Source: an uncultured Eubacteriales bacterium (GTDB lineage Bacteria > Bacillota > Clostridia > Oscillospirales > Oscillospiraceae). From it: a stretch of 6,992 bases of DNA. The notes beneath the pieces were generated by a model. That model did no database searches, had not been told where the DNA came from, and worked only from the letters and a program-made list of their open reading frames with translations. This document shows, piece after piece, positions 1 to 5,280 of this stretch. The stretch lies in assembly GCA_905202605.1 (NCBI GenBank), contig CAJKSU010000152.1, positions 1-6,992 on the forward strand. The letters run 5' to 3'. Both the position numbers and the translations under genes were made by a program. Each line of letters begins with the position of its first letter. The first letter of the stretch is position 1.

Positions 1-613
1 GCAGCTGCTTGAACTGCTGGGGAGCCTGAGGCAGCGCGTAGAACTTGCCGGGATGCTTTCTGGCAGGAACCAGATAGTCTCTTGCGCCCTCCGGAGAGGA
101 AGCGGTGAGAATGGGGGTGGTGATCTCCATAAAGCCGTGCTCAGTCATGGCCTGACGCAGAGCGGCTACCACATTGCAGCGGAGAATGATATTCTGCTTG
201 ACTGCGGGGTTCCGGAGATCCAGATAGCGGTACTTGAGCCGCTGCGTCTCGTCGGCCTCCCGGCTGCGGTTGATCTCAAAGGGCAGCTCATTATAGCGGC
301 AGCGTCCCAGCACCTTGATCTCGGTGGGAACCACCTCGATCTCGCCGGTGGGGAGCTTCTTGTTCTTGCTCTCCCGCTCCCGGACAACGCCGGTGACGGA
401 GATGGTGGACTCCTTGTTCAGGGGCTTTACCACCGCCATCATTTCCTCGGATTCAATGACCACCTGAGTGGTGCCGTAGAAGTCCCGGAGGACGACAAAG
501 GCAAAATTGCTGCCCACCTCGCGGACATTCTCCATCCAGCCTGCCAGGGTTACGGTCTTTCCTGCGTCGGAAAGCCGCAGCTCTCCGCAGGTGTGTGTTC
601 TGGACTGAAACAT
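1..613 (-). CDS. aspS: Aspartyl-tRNA synthetase, N-terminal 204 codons (cut by left edge)
   Basis: Class II synthetase that charges tRNA-Asp with aspartate in the cytoplasm. The ATG at 613 is preceded by AGGAGG (620-625) six bases away. Residues 1 to about 105 form the OB-fold anticodon-binding domain (VTLAGW, VVLRDFYGTTQVVIE). Class II motif 1 follows (ALRQAMTEHGFMEITTPIL, about 151-169), then the aspartate-site loop SSPEGARDYLVP (about 172-183) and LPQAPQQFKQL, typical of AspRS. About 200 of the roughly 590 residues usual for bacterial AspRS are visible; the catalytic core and GAD insert lie outside the window. The gene starts 18 bases after the hisS stop, so the two are surely cotranscribed and share the T-box leader. 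Unusually, the OB-fold segment that normally reads RRRDLG is MENVREVGSNF here. AsnRS is the main alternative, but EGARDYLVP argues for AspRS. Confidence 0.93.
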   Translation of the reverse strand, partial: MFQSRTHTCGELRLSDAGKTVTLAGWMENVREVGSNFAFVVLRDFYGTTQVVIESEEMMAVVKPLNKESTISVTGVVRERESKNKKLPTGEIEVVPTEIKVLGRCRYNELPFEINRSREADETQRLKYRYLDLRNPAVKQNIILRCNVVAALRQAMTEHGFMEITTPILTASSPEGARDYLVPARKHPGKFYALPQAPQQFKQL

Positions 614-631
614 GATATTCCTCCTGATTGA

Positions 632-1990
632 TTAGTGTTCCACAATGACGGTTCCGCCGGCACGGACGTTCAGCTCCTTGCGAATCAGCTCGATGCCCTC
701 CTCAGCGGAAACCGTGACCTGCTCACCGGTGGCGAAGTTCTTGACCGAGAGCTTGTTCTGGGCGATCTCATCCTCGCCCAGCAGCACGGCAAAGGGAATG
801 CCCAGCTTGGAGCAGTAGGACATCTTGGCCTTAAACTTCTTCTTCTCGCTGTAGATCTGCGTCCGGATGCCCGCATCCCGCAGCGCCGTAGCGGCGGTAA
901 TGGCAGAACCCATATCCTCGGTCATGGGCAGCACCAGCACATCGGCGGGTGCAGTGACCAGCTGATCGTTCAGCATGCCCTGCTCGCCCAGCACATAGAA
1001 CAGCCGGGTCACGCCGATGGAAATACCAACACCGGGCAGGGGCTTATCGGTATAATACTCCGCCAGATTGTCGTACCGTCCGCCGGAGCAGATGGAGCCA
1101 ATCTCCGGGTGATCCAGCATGGCGGTTTCGTATACGGTGCCGGTATAGTAGTCAAGACCGCGGGCAATGGTCAAATCTACGCGGAAATTGTCCTGAGGAA
1201 CGCCAAACGCCCCCAGATACTGCGCCACAGTGCAAAGCTCCGTGTAGCCCTGATCAAATATCTCGTTTTTGCCCACATAGCTTTTGAGAGCATCCAGCAC
1301 GTCTTCATTGCTGCCGGAAATGGCGATGAATTTCAGAATCTCATCGGCGATGTCTTCCGCAACGCCCACATCCTCCATCAGAAGCACCTTGACCTTTTCT
1401 GCGCCGATCTTATCCAGCTTGTCCACGGTGCGCATAACAGCGGCAGACTGCTCGGTGAGACCCAGCAGGGCATAGAAGCCGTTGAGAATTTTCCGATTGT
1501 TGACTCGAATCTGGAAGCGCTTCAGACCCAGCCGGGAGAAGGTCTTATAGATGATTGCGGGGATTTCCGCTTCGTTCATAATGTCCAGCTTGCCATCGCC
1601 GATGATGTCGATGTCTGCCTGATAGAACTCGCGGAAGCGTCCGCGCTGGGCTCGCTCACCTCGATAGACCTTGCCAATCTGAAAGCGGCGGAAGGGGAAG
1701 GTCAGCTCGCCATAGTGAAGCGCCACATACTTTGCCAGCGGCACCGTCAGGTCAAACCGCAGGGCAAGATCGCTGTCGCCCTTCTGAAAGCGGTAAATCT
1801 GCTTTTCGGTTTCGCCGCCGCCCTTTGCCAGAAGAATCTGGGCATCCTCAATGATGGGGGTGTCCAGCGGCGTAAAGCCATAGAGACTGTAGGTCTGACG
1901 GAGAATCTCCATGAACCGCTCCATCTGCTGCTGGGGCGCAGGCAACAACTCCATAAACCCGGACAGGGTGCGGGGTTTTATCTTGTCCAT
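632..1990 (-). CDS. hisS: Histidyl-tRNA synthetase
   Basis: Class II synthetase that charges tRNA-His in the cytoplasm, usually as a homodimer. The start was set at the ATG at 1990, giving 452 residues, because AAAGGA (1999-2004) sits eight bases upstream. A longer reading to 2095 would translate through the T-box terminator and has no homology-like content. Visible motifs are RFDLTVPLAKY (78-88), motif 2 KVYRGERAQRGRFREFYQ (107-124), the HisA-type signature RGLDYYTGTVYE (277-288), SGGRYDNL (302-309) and motif 3 GVGISIGVTRL (320-330). A C-terminal anticodon-binding domain runs from about residue 348 (ADVLVLPM). Motif 2 with FREFYQADIDIIG resembles eukaryotic and archaeal HisRS (REFYQCDFDIAG in human) more than the RYRQF.QFGVE form of B. 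subtilis. It is the first gene of the hisS-aspS operon, an arrangement also found in B. subtilis. Confidence 0.96.
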   Translation of the reverse strand: MDKIKPRTLSGFMELLPAPQQQMERFMEILRQTYSLYGFTPLDTPIIEDAQILLAKGGGETEKQIYRFQKGDSDLALRFDLTVPLAKYVALHYGELTFPFRRFQIGKVYRGERAQRGRFREFYQADIDIIGDGKLDIMNEAEIPAIIYKTFSRLGLKRFQIRVNNRKILNGFYALLGLTEQSAAVMRTVDKLDKIGAEKVKVLLMEDVGVAEDIADEILKFIAISGSNEDVLDALKSYVGKNEIFDQGYTELCTVAQYLGAFGVPQDNFRVDLTIARGLDYYTGTVYETAMLDHPEIGSICSGGRYDNLAEYYTDKPLPGVGISIGVTRLFYVLGEQGMLNDQLVTAPADVLVLPMTEDMGSAITAATALRDAGIRTQIYSEKKKFKAKMSYCSKLGIPFAVLLGEDEIAQNKLSVKNFATGEQVTVSAEEGIELIRKELNVRAGGTVIVEH

Positions 1991-2035
1991 ATCAAAAATC
2001 CTTTCTGAATAAAATGCACTTGATTCGGGAGACAC

Positions 2036-2067
2036 AAAAACTCTCGTCCCACTCCATGGGACGAGAG
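2036..2067 (-). terminator. Intrinsic terminator of the T-box leader
   Basis: On the minus strand, GGGACGAGAG (2058-2067) is the 3' arm complement of CTCTCGTCCC (2041-2050): a perfect 10-bp stem with a 7-base loop, followed by TTTTT (2036-2040). Reading 5' to 3' on the minus strand, one arm is CTCTCGTCCC and the other GGGACGAGAG. The UCGUCCC of the 5' arm is also the 3' half of the antiterminator, so the two structures are mutually exclusive. It ends about 45 bases before the hisS start codon. Confidence 0.95.
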
Positions 2068-2273
2068 CCGGAAACGACTTCGTGGTGCCACCCAATTTCG
2101 GCGGGAAACCGCCCTTTGCTCCCTTTTGGCGGGAAAACCTGCGCCTTCGGTCAAAACCTTATACGCCCGCTCCGAAAATGTCCTTCCCGGTGTGCTTCGT
2201 GCGGGCTTTCAGCCAATGCCCAGCTCTCTGAAACGAAGGAAAAACCGGTACTGCTTTTTCATCCTTGCGTTAT
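2036..2273 (-). promoter_or_regulatory. T-box leader of hisS-aspS, specifier GAC (Asp)
   Basis: tRNA-sensing riboswitch read on the minus strand. Uncharged cognate tRNA pairs with the specifier codon and, through its 3' end, with the antiterminator, allowing readthrough. Stem I can be drawn as follows: base 2267-2273 with 2161-2166; GAAAA (2256-2260) with UUUUC (2174-2178); AGUA on the 5' side of the specifier loop (2249-2252); CCGGU (2244-2248) with ACCGG (2187-2191); CUUCGU (2233-2238) with ACGAAG (2195-2200); and an apical AGAGAGCUGGG region. The 3' side of the specifier loop reads GAAG-GAC-A, with GAC at 2180-2182. The T-box core GGGUGGCACCACG is at 2081-2093, and its variable acceptor-pairing base is C2087. 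The antiterminator can pair UGGG with CCCA and ACGA with UCGU. Specifier and acceptor base both fit tRNA-Asp (G73). The start site is inferred from the promoter. Confidence 0.93.
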
Positions 2274-2277
2274 AGTC

Positions 2278-2306
2278 ATTTTAGTACAAAAGTGCAGGGT
2301 TGTCAA
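2278..2306 (-). promoter_or_regulatory. Sigma-A promoter of hisS-aspS
   Basis: A perfect TTGACA -35 box (2301-2306), a 17-base spacer and TAAAAT as -10 (2278-2283) on the minus strand. Transcription would start near 2271-2273, right at the 5' base of T-box Stem I. The near-consensus boxes fit strong constitutive initiation, with control exerted by termination. Confidence 0.9.
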
Positions 2307-2434
2307 TACGTTTCTCCGGCGGCAGGAGCATTGGAAGCGCACCGCAAAGGAAAGCTCCGGCGGAGAAAAGCGGCATAATTCTGGTTGCTGAGGAATATAC
2401 TTCAGTGAGAAATTGCAGATGGGAGGAATGCACC

Positions 2435-2722
2435 ATGGCTGCGGCAGGGCGGGAATTGGCGCCAACACTGGGGCATCGGCTGACACTGGAGGGGCGGAAT
2501 ATGCTGGCGTTGACCGGGGTAACGGATACCGTAAGCTTTGATGAGGCGGCGGCGGTACTGGAAACGTCACGGGGGACGTTGGTTGTCCGGGGATCGGAGC
2601 TGCATGTGGAGCAGCTGAATCTGGAGGCTGGTGAGGTCAGAATCTCCGGGCAGATAGACAGCCTGACCTATGAGGAAAGCATCCAGACGCAGGGAAGCTT
2701 TCTGCAGCGGCTGTTCCGATGA
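2435..2722 (+). CDS. yabP: Sporulation protein YabP
   Basis: A small protein of 95 residues, close to the roughly 100 of B. subtilis YabP, which is required for sporulation and is made in the mother cell. The start ATG at 2435 has GGGAGG (2421-2426) eight bases upstream. The family core is clear: HRLTLEGRNMLALTGVTDT, then VSFDEAAAVLETSRGTLVVR, and GSELHVEQLNLEAGEVRISG, a compact beta-rich fold. There is no signal peptide or membrane segment. The stop overlaps the yabQ start as ATGA, implying translational coupling. The upstream 128 bases to the divergent hisS promoter hold no clear promoter for this gene; a sporulation sigma factor (sigma-E in B. subtilis) is expected from the family, but I cannot place its boxes. 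The later block yabQ-divIC-yabR matches B. subtilis gene order. Confidence 0.93.
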   Translation: MAAAGRELAPTLGHRLTLEGRNMLALTGVTDTVSFDEAAAVLETSRGTLVVRGSELHVEQLNLEAGEVRISGQIDSLTYEESIQTQGSFLQRLFR

Positions 2723-3366
2723 TCCGAAATCTGGGACAGCAGGGGTGGGCGGCGATCTGGGCGGCGCTGGCGGGGCTGGGGCTGGGAATCGGATATGATA
2801 TGCTCCGGGGACTGCGACTGACCGTTCGGGGGATTACCTTGGGCTGCGACCTGCTCTTCTCGCTGGAATTTCTGCTGGCAATGCTGGCACTGGCCCTTTA
2901 TACCGGCGGCCTTCGGATTTATCAGCTGTTGGCGGCTGCCGGGGCGGCGGCAGTCTATTTTCTGACGCTGAGCGGCATGGTTCTGCGCCTTTGGTGCGTG
3001 GTGCTGGAGGCAATTCGGCGGCAGATTCGAAAAATGGTCAGGCGATGCAAAAAAAGTGTGATTTTTTTGCGAAAACTTCAAAAAAAGCTCTTTTCAACTT
3101 GGCAGAAATGGGGTACAATAAGCATAATACCATTTTTTCTGAAGAAAAAGAGCCTTCAAAGCGGGAAGGCGGCGTATACCAATGAAATGCGGAGGGAGAA
3201 AGCTTCTGGCTGTCCTGTTGGCGGCCGCAACGGCGTGGAATCTGGGCGGGCTGGCGATGGCACTTCGCCGACAGACGCAGCAGGCACAGTTGCTGGAGCA
3301 GGCAATCACTGCGGTACAGGAGCAAATCGACGCGCAACGGCGGGCAGACGGTGGAGAAAGCGATGA
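2719..3366 (+). CDS. yabQ: Spore cortex membrane protein YabQ, 3' end abnormal
   Basis: An integral membrane protein needed for spore cortex formation in B. subtilis. The start is fixed by the ATGA overlap with yabP; there is no independent ribosome binding site. Residues 10-26 are a first membrane segment ending in the family-like GIGYDMLRGLR; further hydrophobic segments lie at about 44-61 and 66-90. A basic, Lys/Arg-rich tail follows (RRQIRKMVRRCKKS, QKKLFSTWQKWGTI, to about 134). Beyond that the frame has no stop until 3366, 185 bases inside divIC. The last 60 or so residues (Gly/Arg/Ala-rich) look like out-of-frame translation of divIC rather than protein. The expected end is either near 3121 or at the TGA at 3183-3185, which would make an ATGA with the divIC start. 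A lost base in the six-T run at 3133-3138, or a frameshift, could explain it. The gene identity is more certain than its end. Confidence 0.85.
   Translation: MIRNLGQQGWAAIWAALAGLGLGIGYDMLRGLRLTVRGITLGCDLLFSLEFLLAMLALALYTGGLRIYQLLAAAGAAAVYFLTLSGMVLRLWCVVLEAIRRQIRKMVRRCKKSVIFLRKLQKKLFSTWQKWGTISIIPFFLKKKSLQSGKAAYTNEMRREKASGCPVGGRNGVESGRAGDGTSPTDAAGTVAGAGNHCGTGANRRATAGRRWRKR
3091..3119 (+). promoter_or_regulatory. Possible internal promoter before divIC
   Basis: TTTTCA (3091-3096), a 17-base spacer and TACAAT (3114-3119) lie inside the 3' part of yabQ, 63 bases ahead of divIC. The -35 matches TTGACA at four of six positions. A vegetative promoter here would let the division gene and yabR be expressed without the sporulation genes upstream. 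This is based on sequence pattern only. Confidence 0.45.
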
Positions 3367-3439
3367 GGCAATCATCCGCCGGCTGCGGCAGCAGGGGTAT
3401 ATTACACCCGGTGATCTGGTCTTTTTTGACGGGGGATAA
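3182..3439 (+). CDS. divIC: DivIC/FtsB-like septum formation initiator protein
   Basis: A small bitopic divisome protein of 85 residues, expected to act with FtsL at the septum. Residues 7-27 are one membrane segment (LLAVLLAAATAWNLGGLAMAL). A Gln/Glu/Arg-rich coiled-coil stretch follows (about 29-53), then the C-terminal family signature RLRQQGYITPGDLVFFD. It is shorter than B. subtilis DivIC (about 125 residues) and nearer FtsB in length. The start ATG at 3182 has AAGGCGG (3167-3173) eight bases upstream. Its position between yabQ and yabR is that of divIC in B. subtilis, which is the reason for the symbol; ftsB would be an acceptable name too. Its first 185 bases are also open in the yabQ frame, but residue pattern and synteny show this frame is the real one. 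Confidence 0.88.
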   Translation: MKCGGRKLLAVLLAAATAWNLGGLAMALRRQTQQAQLLEQAITAVQEQIDAQRRADGGESDEAIIRRLRQQGYITPGDLVFFDGG

Positions 3440-3504
3440 ATGGTTCGGCGAAGCCGGAGCGGCATGTGAGATGCCCCAAAAATAAAGGAGGACAAAACCT
3501 TAGT

Positions 3505-3999
3505 ATGGAGCTTGCAGTAGGAGCAATCGTGGAAGGAAAGGTCACTGGAATCACCAAGTTTGGTGCGTTTGTAGCCCTGCCGGGCAATAAGACCGGTATG
3601 GTACATATCTCGGAAATTGCGCACGCATATGTCAGTGACATCAATGAGTATTTAACCGTTGGACAGGACGTTAAGGTAAAGATCATTGCCATGGATCAGG
3701 GCAAGATCAATCTGTCAATCAAGAAGACTGTGGAGCCGCCCCCCAAAACCGGGCGGAACGATAACCGCGCCCCCCGCGGCGGTCGGGATGACCGCGGCGA
3801 ACGGAACACCGACCGGCCTCAGAGAAATGGCGGCCGGGGCTATGACCAGCGGCAGCGGGGTGCTGTACGCTCCAGCGGTCCCAAGGAGCCTCAGTCCTTT
3901 GATGATATGCTCAAGCAGTTTATGGCGGATTCCGACAGTAAGATTTCCTCCATCAAACAGTATTCCGATCATCGTACCAAGAGCAAAAGACGACAGTAA
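3505..3999 (+). CDS. yabR: S1-domain RNA-binding protein YabR
   Basis: A cytoplasmic RNA-binding protein of 164 residues, of the same type as B. subtilis YabR (general-stress-protein-13-like S1 proteins). Residues 3-74 are one S1 domain: VGAIVEGKVTGITKFGAFVA, GKTGMVHISEIA-like segment, VGQDVKVKIIAMDQGKINLS. The middle (about 78-128) is a low-complexity Arg/Gly/Asp/Asn-rich linker (RAPRGGRDDRGER, NGGRGYDQRQRG). The tail has the YabR-type FDDMLKQFMADSDSKISSIK. The ATG at 3505 is the first usable start after AAAGGAGG (3484-3491); the 13-base spacing is longer than usual, but no start codon lies between. The gap to divIC is 65 bases, so cotranscription with divIC is likely. The precise role is unknown in the family; S1 proteins of this kind often associate with ribosomes. 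Confidence 0.92.
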   Translation: MELAVGAIVEGKVTGITKFGAFVALPGNKTGMVHISEIAHAYVSDINEYLTVGQDVKVKIIAMDQGKINLSIKKTVEPPPKTGRNDNRAPRGGRDDRGERNTDRPQRNGGRGYDQRQRGAVRSSGPKEPQSFDDMLKQFMADSDSKISSIKQYSDHRTKSKRRQ

Positions 4000-4010
4000 A
4001 TTACCCGTGT

Positions 4011-4031
4011 GAGGCCCGCACTGCGGGCCTC
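4011..4031 (+). terminator. GC-rich hairpin after yabR (possible terminator)
   Basis: GAGGCCCG (4011-4018) and CGGGCCTC (4024-4031) form a perfect, very stable stem just 11 bases after the yabR stop. No T-run follows on either strand, so it may be a U-tract-less terminator, an RNA 3'-end stabiliser or a processing site between yabR and the lipoprotein gene. Confidence 0.5.
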
Positions 4032-4075
4032 GTGCTGTCCCATCAGTATGAAGGACGGCACGGAGGGAGGACAGT

Positions 4076-5251
4076 ATGAAACGAGTGATCCCGGCAGTGC
4101 TGCTGATTGCCGCACTGCTGACGGGCTGTGCCGTTCCCGGGCTTTCGGCAGCTCAGGCGAATTTGTCGGCGCAGGATGAATTTTTTGCGGGAAACGCCCA
4201 GCAGACGGAGCAGTATCGTCCTGCGCTGTTGGAGCCGCAGCAGGTATGCCTGTGGGGGCGGCAGCAGCTGGAGCCGGAGCTGCAAACGGTCTACGACCAG
4301 CTGGCTCAGGCTGCGGCCTGCCATGATGAGGAGCCGGTTGCGGTAGATGCAGATCAGGAACAGGTTCGTCTCTGTCTTCTGGCACTTCGGACAGACCATC
4401 CGGAGTATTTCTGGTTCGATGGAGAGGGAACCTATGTCACCACATCGGTTCCTGTGCTGGAGGACAGCACCAGCGTAACCCTGACCTACACCATGACGGA
4501 GGAGGATGCCCGCGCGCAGCTTCCGCAGGTGGAGCGCTATGTGGCAGACTGTATTGCATCGCTGGACGGAGCGGAAAATGACTATCAGAAAATTCTGGGG
4601 GTCTATCAGTATATTATCCGGCAGACGGATTACGTGCTGGATGTGCAGGATCAGAGCATCATTTCGGTGATGACGCAGCATCAGGGAACCTGCGCCGGAT
4701 ATGCCAAGACCTTTCAGTATCTGATGAACCGGCTGAATATCCCATGCACGCTGGCGCTTGGAACCGGACAGAATGGGGAAAACCACGGCTGGAACATTGT
4801 GCAGTGCGGCGGAGACTGGTATCAGGTGGATGTGACGTGGGGCGACCCGGTGGATGAAAACGGCGCACCTGGCACCTCGCTGGAGTATACCTATTTCATG
4901 TTGACGGATGAGGAAATGTACCGGGATCATGTGCTGGACAGTAGCCTTCCGGTACCCATCTGCACGGCAACTACCTACAACTATTACCGTCAGGCCGGGC
5001 TGCAGCTGCCCGGCTGGGACAGCGTCAGCTATGAGAGCCTGCTGCGGAGTGCGGCGGCTGCGGGGGAACGTTGGCTGAATGTACGGTTTGACCGCAGAGA
5101 GGACTATGATGCGGCAATTCAGACGCTGATTACTCAGGGCGGCATTTTGACGATTATGGATAACTGCGGCCTGACGGTGCCGGACAGCGGCATTACCTAT
5201 TCCAGAAATGACACATTTCTGGAGTTCTCAGTTCAGCTCCCTGCGGCCTGA
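4076..5251 (+). CDS. Transglutaminase-like lipoprotein
   Basis: A predicted surface lipoprotein of 391 residues. The start ATG at 4076 follows GGAGGGAGGA. The N-terminus is a lipoprotein signal: MKR, hydrophobic core, and lipobox LLTGC with Cys18. A transglutaminase-like (papain-fold) domain lies at about 160-280. Its three expected catalytic residues are all present: Cys206 in QGTCAGYAKTFQYL, His237 in ENHGWNIV and Asp252 in YQVDVTWGDP, so it is probably active. N-terminal residues 20-150 and C-terminal residues 290-391 carry no motif I recognise. Families with this core act on peptides or protein side chains outside the cell, possibly cell-wall peptides; the substrate here is unknown. The gene lies 29 bases upstream of lspA, the peptidase that would cleave its own signal peptide. 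Confidence 0.88.
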   Translation: MKRVIPAVLLIAALLTGCAVPGLSAAQANLSAQDEFFAGNAQQTEQYRPALLEPQQVCLWGRQQLEPELQTVYDQLAQAAACHDEEPVAVDADQEQVRLCLLALRTDHPEYFWFDGEGTYVTTSVPVLEDSTSVTLTYTMTEEDARAQLPQVERYVADCIASLDGAENDYQKILGVYQYIIRQTDYVLDVQDQSIISVMTQHQGTCAGYAKTFQYLMNRLNIPCTLALGTGQNGENHGWNIVQCGGDWYQVDVTWGDPVDENGAPGTSLEYTYFMLTDEEMYRDHVLDSSLPVPICTATTYNYYRQAGLQLPGWDSVSYESLLRSAAAAGERWLNVRFDRREDYDAAIQTLITQGGILTIMDNCGLTVPDSGITYSRNDTFLEFSVQLPAA

Positions 5252-5280
5252 GCTGAAATCCACGGAGGAGGAAATCATAC

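Noticed and set aside
53..631. 192-codon plus-strand open frame opposite aspS
   Set aside because: Antisense shadow of a recognisable AspRS; no family features of its own.
635..2008. 457-codon open frame on the plus strand opposite hisS
   Set aside because: It is exactly antisense to a clear HisRS gene, has no ribosome binding site or recognisable motif, and is a by-product of GC-rich codon use.
1991..2095. Upstream extension of hisS by 35 codons
   Set aside because: It would run through the T-box terminator and has no ribosome binding site; the ATG at 1990 has a well-spaced AAAGGA.
2374..2401. Possible yabP promoter elements: CATAATT (sigma-E -10-like) at 2374 and TATACT at 2396
   Set aside because: Neither has an acceptable -35 at the right distance; I could not define a promoter.
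3462..3475. Small hairpin GGCAT/ATGCC after divIC
   Set aside because: Only about five base pairs with no T-run; too weak to call a terminator, and it lies just before the yabR ribosome binding site.
4044..4081. CAGTATGAA repeated at the start of the lipoprotein gene
   Set aside because: Two nine-base copies with an ATG-linked out-of-frame reading; most likely chance and no sign of a leader peptide.
4043..4930. 295-codon minus-strand open frame opposite the lipoprotein gene
   Set aside because: The plus strand carries a signal peptide, lipobox and catalytic triad; the antisense product has no coherent features.
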